Assembly: GCA_021799715.1 (NCBI GenBank)
Contig: JAJYZY010000054.1
Span: 1-15,743, forward strand
DNA: 15,743 bases
From: Planctomycetota bacterium
GTDB lineage: Bacteria; Planctomycetota; Phycisphaerae; WQYP01
Direction: 5' to 3'
The notes under the pieces were generated by a model. The model saw nothing but the letters and a program-made list of their open reading frames with translations, was not told the origin of the DNA and ran no database searches. Position 1 is the first letter of the stretch. Each line of letters starts with the position of its first letter. Of the stretch, positions 7,320 through 14,434 are shown one piece after another. A program made the translations under genes and the position numbers.

Positions 7320-7819
7320 GGTTCACCAGTCTTTCCGGCATCAGCCAAGGACATTGGAGAATCCAGCGTTTCGGTCACGTGTCGGCTGCCATTTTGCCAG
7401 CAGACATCGACACAACCATTCGGTGCCTGTGCAAAATGAAGCTTCGTCAGCAGCGCGGGCCAATACTGTGGTCGCGGCGATACGTTGCCATTTTGCCGCA
7501 GGCACGTCACCGTGCCGTCGGCATTCACCAACCAGAGTATCACCCGTTTTTTTCCATAGCGGCAAATCAAGCCGTGCGATCCCTGTATTTGCACACTTGC
7601 CCCGGTGGCCACATCCTGCCGCAATTCACGCAACAGGCCGCGCCGCTGGGATAATTCCGCGGCCAGTTTGTCCGTACCGCCGAGGGTATGAAGGCACGCC
7701 ACAAAGAGTTGCCCGGCCATTAAGAGAAACACGGCCATGACCGGCAGCACCGCCATCATTTCCATAAGGGTAAAGCCATGTCGCGTGCGGCACGGCCTGA
7801 TCACCGATTTTGTATTCAT
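7316..7819 (-). CDS. Minor pseudopilin with canonical prepilin motif (GspJ/GspH-like)
   Basis: This 167-residue protein begins MNTKSVIRPCRTRHG and continues FTLMEMMAVLPVMAVFLL, a classic class III prepilin peptide with cleavage between Gly15 and Phe16 and the conserved Glu at +5. The hydrophobic helix both anchors the protein and packs in the pseudopilus core. The globular part (about 45-167) has several cysteines (86, 106, 136, 140) that could form disulfides in the periplasm. The size and the position between two atypical pseudopilins fit a minor pseudopilin of the GspH/I/J group, but the sequence does not decide which. The ATG overlaps the preceding stop by 4 bp and the following gene overlaps its stop in the same way. 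A longer upstream frame lies inside the neighbouring gene and is not the real start. Confidence 0.82.
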   Translation of the reverse strand: MNTKSVIRPCRTRHGFTLMEMMAVLPVMAVFLLMAGQLFVACLHTLGGTDKLAAELSQRRGLLRELRQDVATGASVQIQGSHGLICRYGKKRVILWLVNADGTVTCLRQNGNVSPRPQYWPALLTKLHFAQAPNGCVDVCWQNGSRHVTETLDSPMSLADAGKTGEP

Positions 7820-8178
7820 TTTGCGACTCCCGCGCGTGCCGCCCGTGGTGACAATGCCAATGCGTACAATGTCGGGGCGGCGGAATCGTTTGCAGACTGG
7901 ATTGCAATCCAATGACTGCCAACGGGCAAAGTCCGTGTGGCTGAGATTCCCACATTTACTGGCTTTATGAGCCATTGCCCGCCAACGCCCGCACGCTGCC
8001 CGCGCGTGGCACGATACAACGTTGCCTGTTCGTTGCGGGCCGCATCCCGCACGGCCGCAAGACGCAGGCAATCACGCTTGTATAACCACATAAAATGGGC
8101 CAACAAGGACGCCACCGCCACCGCCAGCACGATGCCAAGCGTCAGATCCATCAAGAAAAAACCGCGATTTTGCCTCAT
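7816..8178 (-). CDS. Small pseudopilin-like protein with Asp at +5
   Basis: This 120-residue protein has a very short leader, MRQNRG, followed by FFLMDLTLGIVLAVAVASLL, a prepilin-type helix with predicted cleavage between Gly6 and Phe7. Mature position +5 is Asp instead of Glu, a conservative but unusual change. The domain after the helix is small (about 85 residues) and basic, ending in an Arg/Ala-rich tail. It is probably a minor pseudopilin (GspI-like by size and order). The start is fixed by the ATGA overlap with the end of the second GspF gene and by a GGAGGTG ribosome binding site just upstream. The larger frame reaching 8631 is an out-of-frame shadow of that gspF. Because the C-terminal domain is short and not recognised, the GspI assignment is inference. 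Confidence 0.75.
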   Translation of the reverse strand: MRQNRGFFLMDLTLGIVLAVAVASLLAHFMWLYKRDCLRLAAVRDAARNEQATLYRATRGQRAGVGGQWLIKPVNVGISATRTLPVGSHWIAIQSANDSAAPTLYALALSPRAARAGVAK

Positions 8179-9443
8179 GTTCCAGCACCTCCACCAACCA
8201 CCTGTAACAGTGCCACATAGGGCATATACAATGCCAAACTCAACAACAGCACCAATGTTCCCATGCACAGTACCGCGATGGGAATGCTGATGGCATGGAT
8301 GAGTTCCACCCGGCGGCGATATTTGAGGTCGTAATATCCCGCCACCAGCGCCAGCGCCGAGCCAGTGGAACCCATGCTTTGCGCCAGTGCGCCACAAACC
8401 ATTCCCGGCAGTCCGCACTTTCGCGCGGCACTTTCCGCTGACATTCCCGCGAGCAAGTTTTCCCGCCATTTTTGCAACCGCCGCCGCGCCACCCGGCTGC
8501 CAACAGCTTCCGCCGCGGACTGCGCTGTTTCGGGTAATGGCTGACCCGCGGAAAGGCCTTGCGCCAGTATCCGCGTGCCGTCCGACCAGGCCCTGCAGCG
8601 AATCAGAGAACCCAATAGCGGCATGCGCCACGCCAACGCGTCGCGAATATAGATCGAAACATTGCCGCGCCGGAAAAAAGGAATCGCCAGGCGACGAAGC
8701 AGTGCACCGGCGGCGATAACTGTGAGCGCAACCGAAATAACCACAGCAGCCGACATCAAAGGTACCGGGGCTTTCGACAATAGCGTCGCAAACACACCTT
8801 GACTATAAGCTATCCGGAAGTGATGTAACGCCCGCTGCTCTTTCGGCAAAATAAAGCGGATACATCCAAACGCGGCAAAGAGAAACAGGCTCGTCGTCGC
8901 CAGGAAATAGAACAGGTAACCGGCGTCCATTTCTGTTGGGATTTTCCACTCTTGGTTCCGAGACGTAAGATTCGCCAGTACCGGCAAAAGCCGCCCCGCC
9001 CGCTCGGCTTCCATGATCGCAGCTAAGTCATCAGCTTTTAATTCGGGCACCGCCAAACGCAACGAATCCGTCAGCGATGATCCAGCTTGCAGCAGTTCCG
9101 ATACCATCTGTAACCGGACTCCGACCGCGCCTTGATCAGAATTCCCGGCCAGGCGCAGAGCGTCGGCCAGGGGGTGATTGAGGCGAATGATGCTGTAAAT
9201 CTTCTGGAGCACCATATCGGCGCGCCGACGGGCAATAAAATACCGCCCCAGCACCCACACGGGAATCATCAGCAGAATCGCATACTCGAATAACCATGTG
9301 CGCAGGAAAAGCAGCACCGCCACCGCTAAAGCCAGCGCACACCACACCGGCAGCCATGTTCCGAGAAATTCCAGCACCCCGCGCGAACGCTGCCGCCTGT
9401 CGATGTGCCTCCGGGCCAGCCATAACCTGAAATCTTTAAGCAT
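8175..9443 (-). CDS. GspF/PilC-type inner-membrane platform protein (second copy)
   Basis: This 422-residue polytopic protein has the T2SSF fold: two repeated helical domains, each followed by membrane helices. Two hydrophobic stretches (about 27-47 and 54-69) precede the first cytosolic domain (about 75-170), unlike typical GspF, which starts with a soluble domain. Further membrane segments lie near 175-199 and 226-250. The second domain runs about 285-378, with DGTRILAQGLSAGQPLPETAQSA matching the usual second-repeat pattern, and a final membrane segment at about 382-412. GspF/PilC proteins couple the cytosolic ATPase to pilin assembly. The gene follows another gspF after 42 bp and is more divergent, so the pair may form a heteromeric platform. 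The ATG at 9443 has AGGA five bases upstream. Its stop overlaps the next start (ATGA). Confidence 0.85.
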   Translation of the reverse strand: MLKDFRLWLARRHIDRRQRSRGVLEFLGTWLPVWCALALAVAVLLFLRTWLFEYAILLMIPVWVLGRYFIARRRADMVLQKIYSIIRLNHPLADALRLAGNSDQGAVGVRLQMVSELLQAGSSLTDSLRLAVPELKADDLAAIMEAERAGRLLPVLANLTSRNQEWKIPTEMDAGYLFYFLATTSLFLFAAFGCIRFILPKEQRALHHFRIAYSQGVFATLLSKAPVPLMSAAVVISVALTVIAAGALLRRLAIPFFRRGNVSIYIRDALAWRMPLLGSLIRCRAWSDGTRILAQGLSAGQPLPETAQSAAEAVGSRVARRRLQKWRENLLAGMSAESAARKCGLPGMVCGALAQSMGSTGSALALVAGYYDLKYRRRVELIHAISIPIAVLCMGTLVLLLSLALYMPYVALLQVVGGGAGT

Positions 9444-9485
9444 ATATTCCTGACTTAATCACAAAGCCAATCAATTTATCCAGTG

Positions 9486-10724
9486 CTATCCCGGCCCGGT
9501 AAGGCTTCTAAGCAATTGAATAAATGGCGATGCGACCGCATAAATAACCAGAAAAACCATCACGCCGATGAATAGCAACACCACCGGCGTAACCACTGCC
9601 GGCGCGATGGCCATGCGAGTCTGGGCCTCGCGGGTGTATCCTTCAGACAGCACGGTTAATGTTTCCGGCAGGTTGTTGGCGGCTATGCCGCTTTGAATCG
9701 TTGCCGCTACAGTCGCCGGCAGCATACGCCCGGGCGATGTTGAATTCAGCGGCAGGCCGCGCGATAGTGCCGCCTGCATGTGCCCACCATCCGCGGCCAA
9801 TGCCGGTGAACCGGTCACGGAGTTGGCCAACTCGATGGCCTGCGGCAAATCCAGCCCGCTGACCACACCGATGCGCAAAGCATCACACCAGCGGGCAATA
9901 AAGCCCGCCCTGAGCATCGGCCCGAGCAGCGGAATATACAGCGCCATCCAGTCTTCTACGTACAGCATGGCAGGACGCTTGCGGAATATCAGCCAGAAGG
10001 CAATCGCCAGAACCGCGGCAGCCGCCACGCCGGCAACACACACCGGGGCGTGGGCACCGCCAGCCAAAATGATTTTTGTCAGCAGCGGCGTTGGGGGTGC
10101 TTCCAGGCCGTAAAAAAGGTGCTCGCGACTGGAATTCATCCATTGTCTGACAAAACTTTGAAAATAGGGAAAAACTTTCAACCCCATAAACGCCAGCACC
10201 GCCAGCAGAGCCGCAATAACACAGACCGGATAAGCCAAAGCGCGAAACAGACTTTCATTAAGCTTTTGCCGCAAGTCCAGATGATTACCCAAATTCATCA
10301 GCACTTCCGCGAGATTATTGGTGCGAATTCCGGCGTCCAGCAATCGCGCATAATCGGGTGGAAAATCGCTGCGGTGCTTCTCCACCGCCTGCGGCAATGT
10401 CAGCCCCGCCTGCAAATCCGCACTGATGTGCGATAATACGTTTACCCGCCGCCCACGCGGATTGTCAATGGCCAGCAATTGCAATCCGGTTTCCAGCGGC
10501 AAGCCGGATTTAATCAGCAGGGCCAATTGCTGATTGAAGCTCTTGAAATCTTCCGCGCCCAGCGGCCGCGTGCGCGTGGGAGCTCCGGCAGGCCAGAGTT
10601 CCAGCACTTTTAGTTCCAGCGCCTCCAGCGCGGACATTGCCGCCGCCTGATCCGCCGCATTCAGTGTCCCGGAAAGCTCCCGTCCGGAGGCCAATTGCGC
10701 CCGATAGCCAAAACTCACATCCAT
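9486..10724 (-). CDS. gspF: GspF/PilC-type inner-membrane platform protein (first copy)
   Basis: This 412-residue protein has the standard GspF layout. The short N-terminal region (FGYRAQLASGRELSGTLNA) matches the usual start of GspF/PilC. The first T2SSF domain spans about 60-175 and contains QQLALLIKSGLPLETGLQLL. Membrane segments follow near 183-205 and 245-270, then a second domain (about 278-380, with WCDALRIGVVSGLDLPQAIEL) and a C-terminal membrane segment near 380-405. It would sit in the inner membrane and bind the ATPase. The ATG at 10724 is chosen because GspF similarity starts there and GAGG lies 8 bases upstream; an in-frame ATG at 10790 would add 22 non-conserved residues. It lies 218 bp downstream of the ATPase gene and 42 bp upstream of a second gspF in the same direction. 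Confidence 0.9.
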   Translation of the reverse strand: MDVSFGYRAQLASGRELSGTLNAADQAAAMSALEALELKVLELWPAGAPTRTRPLGAEDFKSFNQQLALLIKSGLPLETGLQLLAIDNPRGRRVNVLSHISADLQAGLTLPQAVEKHRSDFPPDYARLLDAGIRTNNLAEVLMNLGNHLDLRQKLNESLFRALAYPVCVIAALLAVLAFMGLKVFPYFQSFVRQWMNSSREHLFYGLEAPPTPLLTKIILAGGAHAPVCVAGVAAAAVLAIAFWLIFRKRPAMLYVEDWMALYIPLLGPMLRAGFIARWCDALRIGVVSGLDLPQAIELANSVTGSPALAADGGHMQAALSRGLPLNSTSPGRMLPATVAATIQSGIAANNLPETLTVLSEGYTREAQTRMAIAPAVVTPVVLLFIGVMVFLVIYAVASPFIQLLRSLTGPG

Positions 10725-10942
10725 GATCCAATCCTCGATTCCGCACAATTTCCTGAAACCCTTCGCCCTCGGAATTAAAAACCGCCTCATAGCGCTTTAC
10801 GGCACACACCCGGTAAGATCTGCGGTTTTCCAGCCAAAGAGCCTTGTCGCGAATAACCTCGGGTGTTCCATTATCACTTCAGCCAATCCGCCGCGCCATT
10901 GCGCGGCTGCGCCAATCCGGCGGTGTTCCTTTCGCACCAGCC
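10725..10942 (-). other. Gap inside the operon with a nested hairpin
   Basis: Between the ATPase and first gspF genes, the otherwise tightly packed operon has 218 bases without a clear gene. A strong stem CCGCGC/GCGCGG (10891-10896 and 10901-10906, loop CATT) lies here, within a wider region bracketed by CCGCC and GGCGG (about 10889-10923) and flanked by two CCAATCCG direct repeats (10883-10890 and 10912-10919). No T-run follows on the minus strand, so it is not an obvious terminator. It could be a processing or attenuation element. Confidence 0.4.
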
Positions 10943-12013
10943 TTAAAGGCCCAGAACGCGGCTTACCTCCGCCTGATCCGTCATGCCGCGCGCCATCAAT
11001 TCCCGCGCTGCATCTTGCAACGTGCGATGAGCGGAGGATTTTTGCATGGCCGCTTCGAGGCTAACCGTATCGCTTTGCTCCAGAATCGCGCTGCGCACAG
11101 CTTGATCCATGCGAACGAACTGCGCAATGGGCAGACGGCCGGAATATCCGGCACCGGATCTTTTCCGCACCAATCGCTGATTCAATATCCCAAACACGCT
11201 GCTGGTGATCTGATAGCGTTGAATTCCCATTTCCAGCAGGCGGCTGACGGCTCCGGCGGGTGATCCGGCGTGCATGGTGCAAACCAGGCGGTGACCCGTC
11301 AGCGCGGCCTGCACCGCCAGGGACGCTGTGGCATTATCACGAATTTCCCGGATGGAAAATACCTGGGGATCCTGCCGCAACATACTGCGCAAAGCGCGTT
11401 GATAATCCAGTTCACCGAAGGGACTGACTTCAATTTGTGTTACCCCGGAAATGCCGCGTTCAATGGGATCTTCCAGCGACACAATGCTGATGCCCGGCTG
11501 CGTGCGAGCCAGGTGATCCAGCAGGGCATAAATGGTCGTGGTTTTACCCGCTCCCGCCGGCCCTATAACCGCCAGCATGCCGCTATCCGCACGGCAGAAT
11601 TCCATGAGGAAATCCAGCGTATCGCGCGGTAAAAACAAATCTGAAAGTTGATGCGGCGCAAAGAGTTCCGCAGGCATGCGCACGGCGGCCCGCAGGCCAT
11701 GAAGCGTGGGGATCACCGACAATCGCACATCCAGTCGGCGCGGAGAATCCATGCTGATGCGGCCTTCCTGCGGAATATCCCGGCGATAGGTCAGCAGATG
11801 TCCCATGACCATCAGCCGATTAACAATGGATTCCCCGGTTTCCGCAGGCACTTGTTCAATGGTTTCAAGCAGGCCGTCCATGCGAAAGCGAATCTGAAAG
11901 CCATCCGCAACCGGCTCAACATATATATCCGATGCGCGACGATCCAGAGCGCGGGCGATAAGCGAATCCACCAGGGGACGCACATCGGGAAAAGCTGTCG
12001 CGGTTGGTTTCAT
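10943..12013 (-). CDS. gspE: Compact GspE/PulE-type secretion/pilus assembly ATPase
   Basis: This is the hexameric P-loop ATPase that drives pseudopilus or pilus polymerisation. The 356-residue protein starts directly with the N2E-type domain (LVDSLIARALDRRASDIYVEP, then GFQIRFRMDGLLE and DIPQEGRI). It continues with Walker A GPAGAGKTTT (Lys157), the Asp box SLEDPIE (180-185), Walker B FSIREIRD (Glu223) and the His box GHRLVCTMH (His241/His248). The Walker B glycine before Glu is Arg. The N1E domain of full-size GspE/PilB is absent, and the Cys4 zinc module expected after NQRLVRK is missing; the chain passes straight to SGAGYSGRLPIAQF. ComGA-like ATPases have a similar length. The ATG at 12013 is preferred over an in-frame TTG at 12049 because the predicted transcription start is near 12046. 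It heads the operon. The gspE symbol is by family; a pilus or competence system cannot be excluded. Confidence 0.88.
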   Translation of the reverse strand: MKPTATAFPDVRPLVDSLIARALDRRASDIYVEPVADGFQIRFRMDGLLETIEQVPAETGESIVNRLMVMGHLLTYRRDIPQEGRISMDSPRRLDVRLSVIPTLHGLRAAVRMPAELFAPHQLSDLFLPRDTLDFLMEFCRADSGMLAVIGPAGAGKTTTIYALLDHLARTQPGISIVSLEDPIERGISGVTQIEVSPFGELDYQRALRSMLRQDPQVFSIREIRDNATASLAVQAALTGHRLVCTMHAGSPAGAVSRLLEMGIQRYQITSSVFGILNQRLVRKRSGAGYSGRLPIAQFVRMDQAVRSAILEQSDTVSLEAAMQKSSAHRTLQDAARELMARGMTDQAEVSRVLGL

Positions 12014-12052
12014 GGCACACAACCCTGTCACGGCATTAGGCGAATTCAAATG

Positions 12053-12081
12053 GTTATAACCTTGAACAATGACGAATGCAA
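12053..12081 (-). promoter_or_regulatory. Candidate promoter of the gspE-gspF-pseudopilin operon
   Basis: On the minus strand, TTGCAT (12081-12076) and TATAAC (12058-12053) are separated by exactly 17 bp. The -10 box matches consensus at 5 of 6 positions and the -35 at 3 of 6. Initiation near 12046 would place the TTG at 12049 just outside the transcript, which supports the ATG at 12013 as the gspE start. AGGG lies 9 bases before that ATG. Confidence 0.5.
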
Positions 12082-12311
12082 GAAAAATGGAAAATCATAA
12101 TAGGATGGGGCAGCCGATTGCTTTTGAATAAATATCCCTCGGAGCCAGTACACAATAACGATGCGTTTGCACGTGCATAACCATCCGGCTTCGGATTTAA
12201 TGGGCCAACTCCGCCGATCATGATCAGGAAAAGTTGCTTATGCTTTGGGTCTATGCATGATTTACCATGGGCTATCGTTGCTATATTGGGCGTTTGGCCA
12301 TCCGACCGCGG

Positions 12312-12352
12312 GGATCCATCGCGAAGTCGCGTTCATCCGTTGATTTTTTTTT
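12312..12352 (+). terminator. Terminator-like hairpin with nine-T run, plus strand
   Basis: The stem has CGCG/CGCG (12320-12323 and 12328-12331, loop AAGT) extended by GGAT/ATCC (12312-12315 and 12335-12338) across a small internal loop. A run of nine T (12344-12352) follows five bases later. It is oriented to end plus-strand transcription, although no plus-strand gene is evident upstream. It may block antisense transcription into the neighbouring minus-strand gene. Confidence 0.35.
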
Positions 12353-12363
12353 CACGCAGGGCC

Positions 12364-12888
12364 TTAACTCGGGAAATATTTAGAAATGAAATCCAGATAA
12401 CCCCGCGGGCCGTCGGCGCGGGTGTGCCGGGCGACGGATTTATTAATTTTACGGATGGCTTGAATTAAATCCTGGCGTGAATAATTGTTGAGGCTCAACA
12501 GCACCCGCATATTCCATTGCAAAACCCGGCCCAATTCATCCTTGCCGGGATCGACTTCCGGATTAATGCCCATGCGATTAAGCGTGGAAGCCACGGCAGA
12601 GTCTGTCAGGCGCACGCGATGCGTGTCACACACGGTGATGCTGCGTTCGATTTCCATTAACAGCGGGCGGTAATCTTCTGATGTCGCGTCCAGTGTTGGC
12701 GCGTTCACGCCCGGGCCGTATAGGTCCTTCAGCGGCTTTAGAAAACGCCGGTGGCTCACGTCGCCGATGGTAATGCCCAATTCGCCGGTAGATTCATCAA
12801 GGATGGTGAATTCAGCAATTGTTTGGAATTTGCCTTCCTGCCCATTTCCAGTCACATTTTCAAAGAGACTGGTGATTTCCGAGTCCAT
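12364..12888 (-). CDS. Conserved-looking hypothetical cytosolic protein, 174 residues
   Basis: I do not recognise this family. The product is soluble, with no signal peptide or membrane segment and a single cysteine (in SITVCDTHR). It is acidic in its first half. Residues about 1-75 are mixed, with an extended AEFTILDESTGELGITIGDV region suggesting a beta-hairpin. Residues about 80-174 look helical (RPLLMEIERSI, SAVASTLNRMGINPE, GRVLQWNMRVLLSLNNYS, DLIQAIRKINKSVARH) and end in an aromatic GYLDFISKYFPS. The ATG at 12888 has a strong GGAGG ribosome binding site nine bases upstream, which is good evidence for a real gene; the GTG at 12924 lies upstream of that site and is unlikely. It stands 116 bp after hemL on the same strand and 350 bp before the secretion-type operon. 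A possible promoter lies in the gap to hemL. Its function cannot be inferred. Confidence 0.75.
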   Translation of the reverse strand: MDSEITSLFENVTGNGQEGKFQTIAEFTILDESTGELGITIGDVSHRRFLKPLKDLYGPGVNAPTLDATSEDYRPLLMEIERSITVCDTHRVRLTDSAVASTLNRMGINPEVDPGKDELGRVLQWNMRVLLSLNNYSRQDLIQAIRKINKSVARHTRADGPRGYLDFISKYFPS

Positions 12889-12947
12889 TTTATATCGCCT
12901 CCGATAGAGCAACGCGCCGGGCACCGGTCCAAATTACCCGCACGATG

Positions 12948-12977
12948 ACCGTAACTCGGCGGCATGGGTTGTGTCAA
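12948..12977 (-). promoter_or_regulatory. Weak candidate promoter for the 174-residue protein
   Basis: A perfect TTGACA (12977-12972 on the minus strand) is followed after 18 bp by TACGGT (12953-12948), a poor -10 box matching consensus at 3 of 6 positions. The transcription start would lie about 50 nt before the ATG at 12888. The alternative is readthrough from hemL. Confidence 0.3.
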
Positions 12978-13004
12978 GGCCCGCCTGGCTTGAACCAATT
13001 TGTC

Positions 13005-14327
13005 TTATGAGCCGCCAACGGCACGCCAAGCTTTTTCCGCCAGAGCGATGGTTTTGTCAATATCCGCTGAACTATGCGCCAAGCTTATAAACCAAGCTTC
13101 AAATTGCGAAGGAGGAATCAATACCCCCTCATCGAGCAGCGACTGAAAAAACTTTGCAAATGCGGGCTGATCGCATTGCAGCGCATCGGTGTAGGTGTGG
13201 ACGCGGGCACCGCCGGGAGAGAAAAAGGGTGTGATCATACTGCCGCAGCGCTGCACGGAAATGGAATATCCGGCGGCTTGGGCGCTTTGCCGCAAGCCAT
13301 CTTCCAATTGTTTTCCCAGCACTTCCAGATGTTCATGGGCATGTGAATCCTGTAATAATCGCAACGTGGTGATTCCCGCCTGCATCGCCAGCGGATTGCC
13401 CGAAAGCGTTCCCGCCTGATACACCGGCCCTGACGGTGAAACCAGATTCATAATATCCCTCCGCCCGCCGTAAGCTCCCACCGGCAGGCCGCCGCCGATG
13501 ATTTTTCCCAGACACGTCAAATCCGGCTTGATGCCCAAAAGTCCCTGTGCTCCTGACGGATGTACCCGGAAGCCCGTCATGACTTCATCAAAAATCAGCA
13601 GCGCCCCCGCCGCGTCGCACAGTGCCCGCAATGCTTCCAGATAACCGGGTTGCGGTAATACCACGCCGATGTTGCCCATTACCGGTTCAGTAATAACGGC
13701 GGCAATTTGCGGGCCGAACCTGGCGAAGGCCGCCTGCGCCGCCGGTAGATCATTAAACGCCACGACCATGGTATTGGCGGTAACGGTTTCCGGAATGCCC
13801 GGACTGCTGGGATGGCCATGCGTGGTGGCACCGCTGCCGGCCTGAACCAGCAGCGCATCAACATGTCCATGGTAACCGCCGGCCATTTTGACAATCAGTT
13901 CACGGCCTGTAAACCCGCGTGCCAGGCGCAAAGCGCTCATCACCGCTTCTGTTCCGCTGTTGACAAAGCGAATCATTTCCACGGCAGGCATGGCCTGGCA
14001 GATCATACCTGCCAACTCCACTTCCGCAGCGGTGCAACAGCCGAAGCTGGCGCCATGGCTGATCTGTTTGGCCACCGCCGCCTGAACCGCCGGGTGGCCA
14101 TGCCCGAGGATAAGCGGCCCGTAACTCATGACGTAATCAATATATGAATTGCCATCCACATCCCAAATCGTGGAGCCTTCGCCGGAGGCAACAAACAGCG
14201 GATCGCGCCCGACACTCTTAAAAGATCGCACGGGTGAAGAAACTCCGCCCGGCATCAGATTGCGAGCTTTCGCGAATAGCGCCTTGGATTTGGCATATCG
14301 ATTCAGAACTGGTGATTTTTTCTTCAT
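13005..14327 (-). CDS. hemL: Glutamate-1-semialdehyde 2,1-aminomutase
   Basis: HemL converts glutamate-1-semialdehyde to 5-aminolevulinate, the last step of the C5 route to heme and other tetrapyrroles. It is a PLP-dependent class III aminotransferase-fold dimer in the cytosol. The 440-residue length is typical (E. coli HemL is about 426). Visible motifs: LMPGGVSSPVRSF at 24-36, DVDGNSYIDY at 56-65, FVNSGTEAVMSALRLAR at 121-137, GGYHGH at 150-155, LLIFDEVMTGFR with Asp247 for the PLP pyridine nitrogen, and CLGKIIGGGLPVGAYGG with the Schiff-base Lys275. YQAGTLSGNPLAM lies at 303-315. All catalytic elements are intact. The start codon is followed by a basic MKKKSP leader; the ribosome binding site is weak. 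The gene diverges from a LexA-like regulator 142 bp away. No other heme genes are present. Confidence 0.96.
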   Translation of the reverse strand: MKKKSPVLNRYAKSKALFAKARNLMPGGVSSPVRSFKSVGRDPLFVASGEGSTIWDVDGNSYIDYVMSYGPLILGHGHPAVQAAVAKQISHGASFGCCTAAEVELAGMICQAMPAVEMIRFVNSGTEAVMSALRLARGFTGRELIVKMAGGYHGHVDALLVQAGSGATTHGHPSSPGIPETVTANTMVVAFNDLPAAQAAFARFGPQIAAVITEPVMGNIGVVLPQPGYLEALRALCDAAGALLIFDEVMTGFRVHPSGAQGLLGIKPDLTCLGKIIGGGLPVGAYGGRRDIMNLVSPSGPVYQAGTLSGNPLAMQAGITTLRLLQDSHAHEHLEVLGKQLEDGLRQSAQAAGYSISVQRCGSMITPFFSPGGARVHTYTDALQCDQPAFAKFFQSLLDEGVLIPPSQFEAWFISLAHSSADIDKTIALAEKAWRAVGGS

Positions 14328-14405
14328 TGGCAGAGTTTAACGCGCCGGGCCGGGAAAATCAGGAAGCTCGATCTGTCAGGCGGGCATGGAATCTCTTCGC
14401 GGTAC

Positions 14406-14434
14406 TTGCAATTCGATCAGCAATATTGTATGTT
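14406..14434 (+). promoter_or_regulatory. Candidate promoter of the S24/HTH regulator gene
   Basis: TTGCAA (14406-14411) and TATGTT (14429-14434) are separated by 17 bp; each matches the sigma70 consensus at 4 of 6 positions. Initiation near 14441 would give a leader of about 29 nt ending in an AAGGAG ribosome binding site and the ATG at 14470. The -10 box lies inside the inverted repeat at 14428-14453. Confidence 0.45.

Larger units (their letters stand above)
12014..12363. other. Gap between the operon promoter and the 174-residue ORF
   Basis: About 350 bases without a convincing gene. Besides the operon promoter it holds a short hairpin ATCCG/CGGAT (12183-12187 and 12192-12196), a perfect palindrome GATCATGATC (12216-12225) and a plus-strand terminator-like structure (12312-12352). 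The plus-strand frame starting at 12220 runs on into the antisense of the next gene and has no coding support. A small plus-strand RNA ending at the T-run is possible but not shown. Confidence 0.4.

Noticed and set aside
7234..7740. 168-codon plus-strand frame opposite the pseudopilin genes
   Set aside because: It is antisense to two genes with clear prepilin motifs and ATGA coupling.
8178..8631. Upstream extension of the first pseudopilin frame to 8631
   Set aside because: It overlaps gspF2 out of frame. The prepilin leader MRQNRG and the ATGA overlap fix the start at 8178.
12220..12468. 82-codon plus-strand frame crossing into the 174-residue gene
   Set aside because: It runs through the terminator-like hairpin and the antisense of a gene with a strong ribosome binding site, and has no domain or start signal.
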